Notes: generated by a model from the letters alone, not told the origin. 64,000 bases of DNA from Aquisphaera giovannonii (GCF_008087625.1 NZ_CP042997.1:3596001-3660000); one strand, 5' to 3'. Positions 22,172 through 31,427 are shown, counted from the stretch's first letter. Numbers and translations: made by a program.

Positions 22172-23224
22172 TCACGCCGGCGTGATCTCGCCGGTCACGT
22201 CCCAGAGGTCCTCCCAGGACTGCCCCTCCTTCCAGAGGAAGACCTGGCCCTTGATGAGCCGGCAGCCCCGGTCGATGGCCGCGATGTCCGCCATGTCCCG
22301 GTCCGTGAGCGGCTCGCCGCAGACCGCACCGAGCGTGGCGAGGTACTGAGGCCGCTTGACGGAGAACGGGATCGGGACCTGCCCCCGCTGCACCGCCCAC
22401 TTGATGCAGACGACCGCCGGATGGACGCCGATCCTCTCGGCGATCCGGACGATGACCGGGTCCTCGGCGTCCACCGTGTCATCCGGCGTCCGGTCCCGCT
22501 CCGGCCGACTGGGCGAGCCGATCGGGGAGTAGCCGACCGGCAGGATGCCATTCTCGACGACGAAGTCGAACAGCTCCGGCTGCTGGAAATGCGGGTGCAG
22601 CTCCATCTCGTTGCACGCGGGCCTGATCCGGGCGTCGCGGAGGACCAGGCGCAGCTTCGGGATCGTCATGTTCGACGTGCCGATGTGCCGCACCAGCCCG
22701 CGATCCACGAGCGCCTCCATCTGCCGCCAGGTCTTCATGTAATTTTCATGGATATACGGCTTCGCGTCCGCGCTCCGCGAGGAGACGTCGCAGCCGGGCG
22801 GATGGTAGTTCGGGAACGGCCAGTGGACGAGGTAGAGGTCCAGGTAGTCGAGCCCGAGGTCGCGGAGCGACCTCTCGCACGAGGCGGCCACGTCGCCCTC
22901 GCCGTGCTTGTCGTTCCAGAGCTTGGAGGTGATCCAGAGCTCCTCGCGCCGGACGCCGCCGTCCAGGATGGCGCGGAGCGACCGGCCGACCTGGGCCTCG
23001 TTGGCGTAGACCGAGGCGCAGTCGAAGTGCCGGTAGCCGACGGACGCCGCGCCGAGGACGGCGGCAGCGACCTCCTCCGGGCCGTATTTGTCGGAGCCGA
23101 AGGTCCCCAGGCCGACGGCCGGGATCCTCGCCCCGCTCGCCAGCGTCCTGCACGGCACCGACGCGGGGTCCACGCCGTCGGCGGCGACGGCGAACGCCCC
23201 CGGCTCGGCTCGCTGATCAGCCAT
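22172..23224 (-). CDS. Aldo/keto reductase
   Basis: This 350-residue (beta/alpha)8 oxidoreductase carries the full catalytic tetrad Asp68, Tyr73, Lys101 and His134 (contexts HFDCASVYANE, SKLWN, LVHWP). Further family landmarks are IGTSNM, the NEMELHPHF stretch and the cofactor-binding IPFSVK near residue 290. It reduces aldehydes or keto-sugars with NADPH. AAGGAGAG lies 7 nt before the ATG. It is the first gene of a two-gene unit with the zinc alcohol dehydrogenase and is divergent from the AraC regulator gene, which is the obvious candidate to control it. Confidence 0.92.
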   Translation of the reverse strand: MADQRAEPGAFAVAADGVDPASVPCRTLASGARIPAVGLGTFGSDKYGPEEVAAAVLGAASVGYRHFDCASVYANEAQVGRSLRAILDGGVRREELWITSKLWNDKHGEGDVAASCERSLRDLGLDYLDLYLVHWPFPNYHPPGCDVSSRSADAKPYIHENYMKTWRQMEALVDRGLVRHIGTSNMTIPKLRLVLRDARIRPACNEMELHPHFQQPELFDFVVENGILPVGYSPIGSPSRPERDRTPDDTVDAEDPVIVRIAERIGVHPAVVCIKWAVQRGQVPIPFSVKRPQYLATLGAVCGEPLTDRDMADIAAIDRGCRLIKGQVFLWKEGQSWEDLWDVTGEITPA

Positions 23225-23311
23225 GGCGGATCTCTCCTTCGCGGATCGGACGGACCGCCGCCGCGGGCCGGGACGTCCCGGCCGACATCAACCCTCGGTC
23301 TCGCACGACGA

Positions 23312-23328
23312 TGGTCGATTCTAGACCA
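23312..23328. promoter_or_regulatory. Dyad TGGTC-N7-GACCA between aldo/keto reductase and AraC genes
   Basis: A 5-bp inverted repeat with a 7-nt centre lies in the 204-bp divergent gap, about 20 bp upstream of the AraC promoter candidate. It is a possible operator but short enough to be chance. Confidence 0.3.
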
Positions 23329-23348
23329 ATCCGCGGGCGGTCGTGGCC

Positions 23349-23377
23349 TTGAATCGGCCGAAGATTTTCGATATCAC
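23349..23377 (+). promoter_or_regulatory. Sigma-70-type promoter candidate for the AraC gene
   Basis: TTGAAT, a 17-nt spacer and TATCAC stand about 50 nt upstream of the AraC start codon, in the most AT-rich part of the gap. The spacing is ideal. Confidence 0.45.
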
Positions 23378-23428
23378 CCGGATATTCTCGAACGAACTCC
23401 CGGCGCCTCGCGGCGACGAGGCCCCGCC

Positions 23429-24319
23429 ATGACGCCCCGGCCGCAACCCCTGGCCAAGCCCGAGATCGCGACCCGCGTAAGCCAGGGCCGCTACTTCTAC
23501 GTGCACGGACCCGAGGCCGACGACCCGGGCCTCGTGGTCGTCTGCGGCGGCCGCGAGGCGTGCGCGGCCGATTACGAGGTCGATCGGTCCGACTTCCCCT
23601 ACTACGGGCTCGAGTGGGTCGAGAGGGGCCGCGGGGAACTCTGGCTGGCGGGGCGGCGACACCGCCTCGGCCCCGGGGCGGTCTTCTGCTACGGGCCCGG
23701 GGTTCGCTGCCGGATCCGGAGCGATCCGGGCGACCCGCCGGTCAAGTGCTTCCTCGACCTCGCCGGCGAGGGCGCGGCGGCGGCGATCGAGGTCGCCCGG
23801 CTGCGGCCGGGGAGGATCGCCGGGGTCGCCAGCCCGGCGGACCTCTCCGAGGTCTTCGACGCGATGCATCGCGACGCGACGCGGCCCATCGCCGAGGCCC
23901 ATCCCCTGGCCGCGGCGCACCTGCGCGTCCTGCTCCTGAAGATCCGCGCCGGCCGGGTCCCGCTGCGGGCCGAGGGCACCGCGAGGCAGGAGACGTTCCT
24001 CCGCTGCCGCCAGCATCTCCGCGACCGCTTCCGCGATCACCGCGACATCGAATCCGCGGCGGCCGCGATGGGCGTGACCCCGACCTACCTGTGCCGCCTC
24101 TTCCGAGAGCACGGCGAGGCGAGCCCCTACCAGTTCCTGCTGCGCCTCCGGATGAACGAGGCGCTCGACATCCTGCTGTCTTCCGGCGGCCAGGTGAAGC
24201 AGACGAGCTTCGCCTGCGGCTTCCGCGACCCCTCGCACTTCGCCCGCCTCTTCAAGCGGGTCCACGGCCTGACCCCGCGCGAGCTCGTCGCCCGCACGGG
24301 CCGCGGCCGCCGCGAATGA
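23429..24319 (+). CDS. AraC family transcriptional regulator
   Basis: The 296-residue product has an N-terminal cupin-like sensing domain (residues about 15-120, with YGLEWVERGRGELWLAGR and the RLGPGAVFCYGPG stretch) and a C-terminal double helix-turn-helix (about 195-290: YLCRLFREHGEASPYQFLL, then FACGFRDPSHFARLFKRVHG). The domain order is that of sugar-responsive AraC/XylS regulators. The ATG at 23429 is the first start that gives a plausible N terminus, since the upstream frame lies antisense to the aldo/keto reductase. The gene is divergent from the aldo/keto reductase-alcohol dehydrogenase pair and probably regulates it; the effector is unknown. Confidence 0.92.
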   Translation: MTPRPQPLAKPEIATRVSQGRYFYVHGPEADDPGLVVVCGGREACAADYEVDRSDFPYYGLEWVERGRGELWLAGRRHRLGPGAVFCYGPGVRCRIRSDPGDPPVKCFLDLAGEGAAAAIEVARLRPGRIAGVASPADLSEVFDAMHRDATRPIAEAHPLAAAHLRVLLLKIRAGRVPLRAEGTARQETFLRCRQHLRDRFRDHRDIESAAAAMGVTPTYLCRLFREHGEASPYQFLLRLRMNEALDILLSSGGQVKQTSFACGFRDPSHFARLFKRVHGLTPRELVARTGRGRRE

Positions 24320-24335
24320 CCGGGCCTCGCAATCG

Positions 24336-24370
24336 GCTCCGGTCGCATGCCGCCGCTTCCTCGCCGGAGC
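24336..24370. terminator. Hairpin between convergent AraC and pseudopilin genes
   Basis: GCTCCGG and CCGGAGC form a 7-bp stem with a 21-nt loop in the 52-bp convergent gap. There is no T tract. Confidence 0.3.
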
Positions 24371-24371
24371 G

Positions 24372-25169
24372 TCACGGATACCAGCTCGGGACTCGCAAGA
24401 GGGCGCCCCCGGGATACATGCCCGGGTAGGCGTCCGCCCGGGTCACGGACCGGGCGTGGCCGTCGAGATAGAGGACGTTCGAGGTGCCGTGCCGGTCCCA
24501 GGGGATCCACTTATCCAGGGTGGTGGTGCCCAGCCAGATGTCGTAGTCGTCCTGCCTGGGGTCGGTCGCCGCCACGGGGTCGTTGACGTCCGCGACCATG
24601 ACCGAGCCGTCTCGCTCGTTCATGCAGGCGAAGTTCGACGTGCCGATCTCGTTCTGCAATCTCGGGAACGTCCAGCGCCCGTAGCGGACGGACTTGTGCG
24701 TGAGCAATGAGTTGAGCAGGTAGCTGGTCCGATTCGTGATGCCGTCGATCTGCCCCGTGTCGGGGTCCGTGAACGGCTTGACCGCGGATGTGTCGGACAT
24801 GCAGCGGAAGATCGTCTCGTCCGAGGCGCGGACCCCGCCCCTCGCGATCGCCTCGTCGGCCGCGGACGGGTTCACGTAGGGCATGATCTTGTCCTCCCAG
24901 TAGATCTCCGCGAACGACTCGGCGTTGTCCACCTGGGACAGGCTGTCGGCGTCGAACGGGTGATGGAGGAAGAACTGGCCGTTCCAGTCGTCGAAATACT
25001 GCATGATCCCCAGGCCGATCTGGTGCAGGTGGCTCTGGCAGTCCATGCGGCGGGCCGCCTCGCGGGCGGCCTGGACGGCCGGCAGCAGCAGCCCCACCAG
25101 GACCGCGATCACGGCCATGACGACCAGCAGCTCGATCAGGGTGAATGCCGGGCGGGGGCGGGTGACCAT
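24372..25169 (-). CDS. Type II/IV pseudopilin-like protein (DUF1559 family)
   Basis: From the ATG at 25169 the product has 265 residues and a prepilin N terminus, [20 protein letters not shown], with the conserved Glu5. The residue before the Phe is Ala, not the usual Gly. The C-terminal part ends in [14 protein letters not shown], the planctomycete H-Xn-DG prepilin-processing-associated motif. Members of this hugely expanded planctomycete family are exported and assembled or anchored through the N-terminal helix; specific functions are unknown. The frame extends upstream to 25250 but that part is not needed and precedes the basic MVTRPRPA leader. Confidence 0.9.
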   Translation of the reverse strand: MVTRPRPAFTLIELLVVMAVIAVLVGLLLPAVQAAREAARRMDCQSHLHQIGLGIMQYFDDWNGQFFLHHPFDADSLSQVDNAESFAEIYWEDKIMPYVNPSAADEAIARGGVRASDETIFRCMSDTSAVKPFTDPDTGQIDGITNRTSYLLNSLLTHKSVRYGRWTFPRLQNEIGTSNFACMNERDGSVMVADVNDPVAATDPRQDDYDIWLGTTTLDKWIPWDRHGTSNVLYLDGHARSVTRADAYPGMYPGGALLRVPSWYP

Positions 25170-25304
25170 GCAGCCGGGCCTCGAGACGACGGAGGACGGC
25201 GGGATATTACCATTTCCTAGAAAGTAATACGTCCGGAGACAAGCCGGCAAGGTCCTTGTTCGCCGAGATCGGGCCGGGGGGCGATCCCGCCGACGTCGGG
25301 CGGG

Positions 25305-26450
25305 TCACCCCCCGGCTCGGGGGAGGTCCCAAGCCGACGGGCGGATCGGGCTGGCCCCGTCCACCGCCATCTCCGCGAGGATGCGCCCGATGAGGCAGGA
25401 GAACTTGAAGCCGTGGCCGCTGCACGGGCTGGCGACGAGGACGTCGCCGCGGCCGGGGAGGAAGTCGACGAGGAACCGCTCGTCCGGCGTGCTCGTGTAC
25501 AGGCACGTCTCCGCCGCGGCGAGCGGGGCGTCGGCCAGCCCGGGGAGGCAGCCTCGGAGGAACTCGCGGACGATCGCCGCGTCGGCGGCGGTGACCGCCC
25601 GGTCGTCCAGGTCCGGGTCGGTCGGGAGCCCGCCGTGACGAGCCACCTTGACCGTCGTGCCGCCGAAGTCGGGCATCCCGTAGAAGGCCTCGAGGGGGCC
25701 CGCGCCCATCGCGATGAAGGCCGGCAGACGGCCGACGCGGTAGGGCGTCGGTTCCTCGGGCCGCAGATAGCACACGCGCTGGCGGGTCACGGCAAGCTCC
25801 ACGCCCAGGCCCGGGACCAGGCGATCGGCCCAGGCCCCGGCGGCGACGATGAGCCGCTCCGCCGTCACCCGGACTCCGTCGGCCAGGACCACCGGCCGCG
25901 GGCCGTCCAGGTCGATCGACCGCACGGGGGTCCGCTCGAGGACGAGCGTCCGGTCGCCGCCGACCGCGCGGGCCAGCTCGAGCTGCAGGCCGACCGCGCG
26001 GGCCGCGGCGAGCATGCCGGCGTCCGGCTCGAAGACGACGTCGTGATCCGCGGGGACGCCGAACGCCGGATTGGCGCGGTTCCAGTCCGCACCGGCCATG
26101 CGGCGGTGCGGCACGTCGAGCTGCCCCAGGCAAGCCGACACGCGGGCCACGTAATCGACGCCGGGCGGGCAGAGCGACACGCCGCCGGTCCGGGTGAAGA
26201 GCGGGACGGCGGCGGCGGCCTCCAGCTCCCGCCAGGCCCGGAAGGCCGCGGGCATCAGGCCCGCGTAGGCGGGGTCGGCGTAGGAATGGCGGATGATCCG
26301 GGCCGCGCCGTGCGAGCTGCCGCGGTCGTGGCCGAGGGCGAATTGCTCGATCAGCAGGACCGGCTCGCCGCGGGCGGCCAGGGCATAAGCCGCGGCGGCC
26401 CCCATCGCCCCCCCGCCGACGATCACATTGCGACTTTGCAGGTCATGCAT
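25305..26450 (-). CDS. FAD-dependent amine oxidase (SolA / monomeric sarcosine oxidase-like)
   Basis: The 381-residue protein starts at ATG 26450 with the FAD-binding motif IVGGGAMGAAAAYALAARG (GGGAMG at 12-17). A cysteine at 343 in SPCSGHGFKF matches the covalent flavin attachment site of monomeric sarcosine oxidase and N-methyltryptophan oxidase. The family oxidatively demethylates N-methyl amino acids, giving formaldehyde and peroxide. Its neighbours give no pathway: the pseudopilin gene lies downstream and a divergent TPR gene upstream. Sarcosine, N-methyltryptophan and related secondary amines are all possible substrates. Confidence 0.9.
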   Translation of the reverse strand: MHDLQSRNVIVGGGAMGAAAAYALAARGEPVLLIEQFALGHDRGSSHGAARIIRHSYADPAYAGLMPAAFRAWRELEAAAAVPLFTRTGGVSLCPPGVDYVARVSACLGQLDVPHRRMAGADWNRANPAFGVPADHDVVFEPDAGMLAAARAVGLQLELARAVGGDRTLVLERTPVRSIDLDGPRPVVLADGVRVTAERLIVAAGAWADRLVPGLGVELAVTRQRVCYLRPEEPTPYRVGRLPAFIAMGAGPLEAFYGMPDFGGTTVKVARHGGLPTDPDLDDRAVTAADAAIVREFLRGCLPGLADAPLAAAETCLYTSTPDERFLVDFLPGRGDVLVASPCSGHGFKFSCLIGRILAEMAVDGASPIRPSAWDLPRAGG

Positions 26451-26499
26451 GGGGTTCGGCTCCCGGGCGAGGCGGCCAGCCCGATGCTCCCCGCGTCGG

Positions 26500-26528
26500 T
26501 TGACAGGCGCGGGGGTCACTCGTAGATT
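26500..26528 (+). promoter_or_regulatory. Strong sigma-70-type promoter upstream of the TPR gene
   Basis: A consensus TTGACA at 26500-26505, a 17-nt spacer and TAGATT at 26523-26528. It points right and would give a leader of about 190 nt before the TPR gene. Confidence 0.6.
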
Positions 26529-26725
26529 GTGGGGAGACTCGCCCGGTGAGATCTCGCCCGATAGGATGATGTAGCCTCGACTTCCCTGAATCTTCAAGAT
26601 CAGATGACGGCAGCCCGACGTGCTCCGCGGTTACCTCCTCGTGAGGTCCCCTCTTCGCGGACGGCGTCCCTCGTCCGGAACCGCCCCCTCGTCCCCGCGA
26701 CTTCCACCAGAGAGATGGCCCGACC

Positions 26726-27652
26726 ATGAGAGGCGCCGAGCTCTACGACCGAGTGATCAACGCCCCGGGTCTCATGCACCTCGTCGCGGCGTTCGGCGTC
26801 GGGGTGGGCTTCATCATGCTCGCGGCGACGTTCCTCGCCTTCGGGCGGGTGCGGGTCCTCGCGCGGTTCATGGGCGTCCTGGGGATCGCGATCAGCATGC
26901 TGGCCCTGTTCGTGGTCCACGAGCAGACGGTGGAGGAGCGGGCGGGCCAGTACGTGACGGTGACGCGCTACCGGTACCCCGAGTCCACCCGGTTCCAGGT
27001 CCGCGTGGCCCTGCTCGGCCTGCCGGCCGCCGCGGCGGTCGTCACGGTCTGGGTCCTGGGCACCGTCAAGAAGCGGCTCCGGTCGTCCGTGCCGGATCAC
27101 ATGAGGGAGGGGCGCAAGCTCCTGCTCCACGGCCGCGTGGACGAGGCCCTCGTCCAATACAACAAGGCCATCGCCATCGCGCCCTACCTCGGGGAGGCCC
27201 ACCTCCAGCGGGGGTACGCGCGGGAGGCGAAGGGGGAGACGGACCTCGCGCTGCAGGACTTCAACGCCGCCCTGGACAATGACCCTCAGCTCGTCCTGGC
27301 CCACCTCCATCGCGGCCGGATCCTCACGGAGAAGGGCGAGCTGGACGCGGCCATGCAGGACTTCGACAAGGTCATGGCCCTGCGGCCGAACGACCCGGAA
27401 TGCTACCTCAACCGGGGCGTCTGCCAGGCCCGCCGGGGCCAGATCGACGAGGCGATCCTCGACTTCCAGCGGGTCCTCAAGCTGACCAACCACACCGACT
27501 ACGCGGAGCCGGCCCGCTTCTACCTCCAGCAGCTCGGCGGCGTCGACCCGACCGTCTCGCCCCTGATGGCCGCGCCCTTGCTGGGGCCCAACGGCGCCGC
27601 GGGCGCCCTGCCCGGGCGCAACCAGGCCGCGGCGACGGACCACGGCGCCTGA
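26726..27652 (+). CDS. Membrane-anchored TPR protein
   Basis: The 308-residue protein has about three hydrophobic segments in the first 112 residues (roughly 15-42, 46-66 and 88-112), then tetratricopeptide repeats from about 128 to 245 with typical A-x-x-x-x-G/A-x-A spacing (for example GEAHLQRGYAREAKGETDLA). The tail is Ala/Gly-rich. TPR domains mediate protein-protein contacts; here the repeats probably face the cytoplasm or periplasm close to the membrane. No partner is indicated by the neighbours. A good promoter lies about 200 bp upstream. Confidence 0.85.
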   Translation: MRGAELYDRVINAPGLMHLVAAFGVGVGFIMLAATFLAFGRVRVLARFMGVLGIAISMLALFVVHEQTVEERAGQYVTVTRYRYPESTRFQVRVALLGLPAAAAVVTVWVLGTVKKRLRSSVPDHMREGRKLLLHGRVDEALVQYNKAIAIAPYLGEAHLQRGYAREAKGETDLALQDFNAALDNDPQLVLAHLHRGRILTEKGELDAAMQDFDKVMALRPNDPECYLNRGVCQARRGQIDEAILDFQRVLKLTNHTDYAEPARFYLQQLGGVDPTVSPLMAAPLLGPNGAAGALPGRNQAAATDHGA

Positions 27653-27716
27653 GGGCGGGCCCGGCGGCCGTCGCTCGGACCCTCCCGCGCGGAGCGTCGA
27701 AGCGTGGGGCCGGGTT

Positions 27717-28170
27717 TCAGGGCCCCGCCGCGACGGGCGGGCGGTAGACGCGGACGGCCTCAACGGGCGACCCGGCCGTCGCCGAGCCAACGTTCCGGGG
27801 CCTCGCCCGGACCTCCAGGGTGTGCCGGCCGGCGGGGATCCCCTGGACGACGGTCACCGCGCGTCCGCCGCCGGGCTCCTTCGCCGCGATCGGGAGCTCG
27901 ACCTCGTCGCGGAACAAGGAGACGTCCCACCGGATCTCGTAGCCGACCGCGACGGGCTCCTTGCCGGATCCCCGGAACCAGCTCTCGGGTGCGATCCGCT
28001 CGCGTCCCGACCGCGACCGGAAGGGCTCGCCGCTGATCGGCGTCGCGGGGCGGCCCGGGCGCGGGGAAGCGACCGGGGCCGGCCAGGGCCTCGCCGCCGC
28101 CTGCGAGGAGCAGCAGGCTCGCGGCGAGGGCCACTCGGAGACTGCTCCGATCGTGCCGAGTACCGGTCAT
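27717..28170 (-). pseudogene. Small secreted protein gene with an apparent frameshift
   Basis: The ATG at 28170 overlaps the fucU stop as ATGA, and the first 35 codons give a convincing signal peptide (LRVALAASLLLLAGGGEALA). After about 28085 this frame turns into an Arg/Gly/Pro-rich shadow, while the neighbouring frame becomes protein-like (WFRGSGKEPVAVGYEIRWDV, then VVQGIPAGRHTLEVRARP) and runs to a stop at 27717. Joining the two requires skipping one base, roughly between 28050 and 28090. The whole would be about 150 residues, an exported beta-rich protein of unknown function. It is either a real frameshift mutation, a sequencing error in a GC-rich run, or less likely a programmed shift. 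Confidence 0.65.
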
Positions 28171-28601
28171 TTGGGGGGGATGACTCCCTTCTTGATGATG
28201 ATGTTCCCGTAAAGGGCCCCCTCGCCCGTGGCGACGACCCCGAAGGTCGTCTTGGCCCGCTCGTAGAAGGCGAACCGCTCGACCTGCTCGATGGCGATGT
28301 GCCGGCCCTCCGCGCTGTCGAGGATCCGCTGATACTCGTCCCAGATCGGGGCCGGCTCGCCCGGCTTGTCCACGCGCCTCATCACGGCGGCGGGGTGGTC
28401 GACGTACGAGTCGAGCGGGAAGAGCTGGAGGACCGCCTCGAGGATCGCCGGGACGCTGTGCCCGTCGGCGCGAACGAGCCTCTTGGCATTCGTCACCGCG
28501 GGGAAATTCGCGTCGGCGATGACGAGCTCGTCGCCGTGGCCCATCTGGGCGATCGTGTAGAGGAGCTCGGGGGACAGGATCGGCGGGATCTTCTTGAGCA
28601 T
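28167..28601 (-). CDS. fucU: RbsD/FucU family sugar mutarotase
   Basis: The 144-residue product starts MLKKIPPILSPELLYTIAQM and continues GHGDELVIADANFP, the signature of L-fucose mutarotase/ribose pyranase. The conserved His-Gly-Asp and the C-terminal FGVVATGEGALYGNIIIKKG are present. These enzymes interconvert sugar anomers or pyranose and furanose forms before kinases or isomerases act. GGGGAA lies 8 nt before the ATG. The frame extends upstream but without similarity. A small secreted protein gene overlaps the stop by 4 bp. FucU rather than RbsD is favoured by the ADANFP segment. Confidence 0.9.
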   Translation of the reverse strand: MLKKIPPILSPELLYTIAQMGHGDELVIADANFPAVTNAKRLVRADGHSVPAILEAVLQLFPLDSYVDHPAAVMRRVDKPGEPAPIWDEYQRILDSAEGRHIAIEQVERFAFYERAKTTFGVVATGEGALYGNIIIKKGVIPPK

Positions 28602-29136
28602 GGTCGGTTCCCCGGACGGGCTGGGACATTCTTGCCTTCGCGGGCGAGGCCGCCTTCGGCGTCGCCGTGGCGCCCCCCGAGGATAACCGGCCGCGAGGCC
28701 CGATGCATCGGCCTCGGACAAAAGGCGACCCGGACCTCCGGTGACGCCCGTCGTCTCGATGTCGGAGGCCCGCTCCGGCGTGATGGTCCCGAAGTCCATC
28801 GCGTGAGCGGGTGCATCCGGCGGCTCGTATGGACCGCGATTCGGGAGACAGACCGGCACACCGTCCTCGACCTGCGCATAGGGTCTCGCGGCGCATTCGC
28901 GGGAAGGAGTCGAGTCTGCCGGGGCAATCTCCGAGGTCGGGCGCGGGATCACGCCATTCGAACTGGGCCGGTTCGCGACGACTCCCTGCGGGGCCCGCCC
29001 GCGCCCGAGGGCAGGGAGGTCCGCGAGCGGGCAGGACGAGGTATGCTTGCTCGTCGTCGCGAGCGACCGGCCCCGGACGCTTCATTCCCCCAAGCCGCGA
29101 GCGGTACGCCCGCCGAGCTCACGGAACCCCGGGCCT
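28602..29136. other. Divergent intergenic region (535 bp)
   Basis: The stretch separates fucU and the WD40-like gene. Frames crossing it are rich in Arg and Pro and look like shadows. I see no RNA gene and no clear promoter pair. Confidence 0.4.
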
Positions 29137-29997
29137 ATGTTCTCTTTCCAGATCCCCACAGACCGGGTCGATTACTTGCAGGTGGCGTTCGCGGCGATCG
29201 GGCCGGGCCTGGTCGTGCGCTGGGGCACCCAGTTCACCCCGTACACCGTCTCCACCTGGGACGCCCCCGGCTCGCCGTCCGGCTGGAAGTTGACGGCCCC
29301 CGCGCTTTGCCTGTCGCCCGACGGAGAATGGGCATCCGCCTACGACAAGGGCTCCGGGGAGGTCAGGGTGACCCGGGTCGGCGAGGGGAAGCCGTCGGCC
29401 GTCGTGGGTCGCGGCGTTGGGGCCGGCAACGTCTGGACGGCCGTCGCCCCGGGCGGGTCGGCGGTGGCCTGGAAGGACGACTCGTACACGGTCGTGCACG
29501 CGCTGCCCGGGGGCGAGCCGGTCGCCCGCGTGAAGTCCGGCTGGGGGGTGGATCTGCGTTTCTCGGCCGGCGGCCGATGGCTCACCGAGCGGGGCGAGCG
29601 GGTGTTCCGCGTGTTCGCCCGGGAGAGCAATCACAAGGTCTTCGCCCGAATCCCGGCGGCCCGCTTCATCCTGGGCGAGGTCACGGAGGGGCTCACGGCC
29701 GTCGTCACCACGGAGAAAGACGAGGTAACCGTCTGGGACCTCGGCCGGAAGGCGGCGACGGCCACCCTCTCGGGAGGAGGATCGGTCTCCGCCCTGGCGC
29801 TTTCCGCCGACGGTCGTCGCGTGCTCACCGGCACCACCGACGGCGAGCTGGCGTTGTGGGACGCGGACGGCGTCCGCCTGCAACGATACGACTGGGAGGT
29901 CGGCGTGCCGATCGCGGCCGCGTTCTCCCGGGACGGGACCCGGGCCGCGATCGGCGGTATGATCGGGCGGATCGTGGTCTGGGACATCGAGGACTGA
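29137..29997 (+). CDS. WD40-like beta-propeller protein
   Basis: The 286-residue protein consists of degenerate WD40-type blades, clearest in the second half: VTVWDLGRKAATATL, LALSADGRRVLTGTTDGELALWD and AAFSRDGTRAAIGGMIGRIVVWD. No signal peptide or membrane segment is seen, so it is probably cytoplasmic. The ATG at 29137 (MFSFQIPTDRVDYLQV) was chosen because the preceding residues in the open frame are Arg/Pro-rich. No function can be assigned beyond a protein-interaction scaffold; its stop is 38 bp from the convergent mnmE stop. Confidence 0.75.
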   Translation: MFSFQIPTDRVDYLQVAFAAIGPGLVVRWGTQFTPYTVSTWDAPGSPSGWKLTAPALCLSPDGEWASAYDKGSGEVRVTRVGEGKPSAVVGRGVGAGNVWTAVAPGGSAVAWKDDSYTVVHALPGGEPVARVKSGWGVDLRFSAGGRWLTERGERVFRVFARESNHKVFARIPAARFILGEVTEGLTAVVTTEKDEVTVWDLGRKAATATLSGGGSVSALALSADGRRVLTGTTDGELALWDADGVRLQRYDWEVGVPIAAAFSRDGTRAAIGGMIGRIVVWDIED

Positions 29998-30035
29998 CCC
30001 CAGCCCGGCGGCGCGTCGGCGACGACATGGACCCG

Positions 30036-31400
30036 TCATTTGCCGATGCAGAATCGCGAGAAGATGCGATCGAGGATGTCGTCGGTGAACGTCGCCCCGA
30101 CGACCTTGCCGAGCTCGTCGATCGCGGAGCGGAGCTCGAACGCCACGAGCTCCTGGCCGAGCGCGGAGCGGAGGGCCTCCGCGGCCGACGCGAGCGAGTC
30201 GCCCGCGCGGGCGAGGCTGTCCCGGCAGCGGGCGGCCGTGCCCGCCGGCTGGTCGCCGTCGCCGGGCCGGGCGCGGAGATGCTCCGCGATCGCCGAGCGC
30301 AGGGCGGCGAGCCCGTCGCCCGTGGCCGCGCTCGTGCGGATCGGGTCGTCACGGGCGGGGGGCTCGTCGGATGTCACCAGGTCGCACTTCGTCCGGACGC
30401 GCAGGAATGGGGCGTCAGCGCAGGTCTCCCCGGGCGACGACCCTTCGTCGGGCGCGGGCTCGCAGAGGAGGAGGAGGTCGGCCCGCCGGGCCTGCTCGCC
30501 GCGGTGATCCTGGGCCTGGGCCTGGATCGGCTCCCCGGGCGCCTCCTCGCCGGCGGTGTCGACGAGCTCGAAAGCAACCCCGTCGCAGTCGCAGCGGGCG
30601 ACCAGGTAATCCCGGGTGGTGCCGGCGACGGGCGAGACGATGGCGTGATCCTCGCCGGCCATCGCGTTGAACAGGCGGCTCTTGCCGGCGTTCGGGGGCC
30701 CGAGGAGCACCACGCGCGGCAGGTGCGAGGGCCGGTCGCGGCCGGAGAGCCTCGCGGCGAGGCCGGCGAGGTCGGCCGAGGCGGCGTCGAGCTCGCCCGC
30801 GAGCCGGGCGTCCGCGACGGGATCCACGTCGTGTTCGTCCACGAAGTCGAGGTTGGCCTCGATGAGCGCCGTGAGGTCCAGCAGCCGGTCGCGGAGGGCC
30901 GCGATCGGCGCGGAGATGCCGCCGGCGAGTTGCTCGAGCGCGGCCTCGAGCTGGGCCGGATTCTGGGCGTCGATCACCCCGAGCACCGCCTCGGCGCGGG
31001 TCAGGTCCAGCCGGCCGTTGAGGAAGGCCCTGAGGGTGAACTCGCCGGCCTGCGCGGGCCTCGCCCCCCGCGCCAGGCATTGCGAGAGGACCAGGTCCAG
31101 GAGCGGCGGCGAGCCGACCAGGTGGACCTCGGCCACGTCCTGGCCGGTGTAGGTCCGGGGTGCCGGCCAGAGAGCCAGGGCCGCCGCCAGCCTCGGCCTC
31201 AGGCCTTCCAGGGCGAGCCATCCGCGACGGAGCGAGGCCCGAGGCGGGCGGTCCGCCGGCGCGTCGAGCTCGGGCTGGAAGAAGGACCCGGCGATGCGGA
31301 AGGCGTCCGCGCCCGTGATGCGGACCAGGCCCCGCGCGCCGGGGCCCGGCGCGCTGGAGATGGCCGCGATCGTGTCATCGGTATCGAGCGGCGATGACAT
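30036..31400 (-). CDS. mnmE: tRNA uridine-5-carboxymethylaminomethyl modification GTPase
   Basis: MnmE, with MnmG, modifies the wobble uridine (position 34) of certain tRNAs. The 454-residue protein has the N-terminal folate-binding domain (DTIAAISSAPGPGARGLVRI, the APRTYTGQD segment), a helical domain, the inserted G domain with P-loop GPPNAGKS and AGTTRD, DTAGEE as G3, and ends in the invariant FCIGK, whose cysteine is required for activity. Length and order are normal. The yidC gene is 27 bp upstream on the same strand, the usual bacterial arrangement. Confidence 0.96.
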   Translation of the reverse strand: MSSPLDTDDTIAAISSAPGPGARGLVRITGADAFRIAGSFFQPELDAPADRPPRASLRRGWLALEGLRPRLAAALALWPAPRTYTGQDVAEVHLVGSPPLLDLVLSQCLARGARPAQAGEFTLRAFLNGRLDLTRAEAVLGVIDAQNPAQLEAALEQLAGGISAPIAALRDRLLDLTALIEANLDFVDEHDVDPVADARLAGELDAASADLAGLAARLSGRDRPSHLPRVVLLGPPNAGKSRLFNAMAGEDHAIVSPVAGTTRDYLVARCDCDGVAFELVDTAGEEAPGEPIQAQAQDHRGEQARRADLLLLCEPAPDEGSSPGETCADAPFLRVRTKCDLVTSDEPPARDDPIRTSAATGDGLAALRSAIAEHLRARPGDGDQPAGTAARCRDSLARAGDSLASAAEALRSALGQELVAFELRSAIDELGKVVGATFTDDILDRIFSRFCIGK

Positions 31401-31427
31401 GGCGGGGGGCCCGGGCGGCTCGCCGGC

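Noticed and set aside
27822-31397. Open frame of 1191 codons on the plus strand
   Set aside because: It runs antisense to mnmE and fucU and through the WD40 gene in another frame; low-complexity basic composition.
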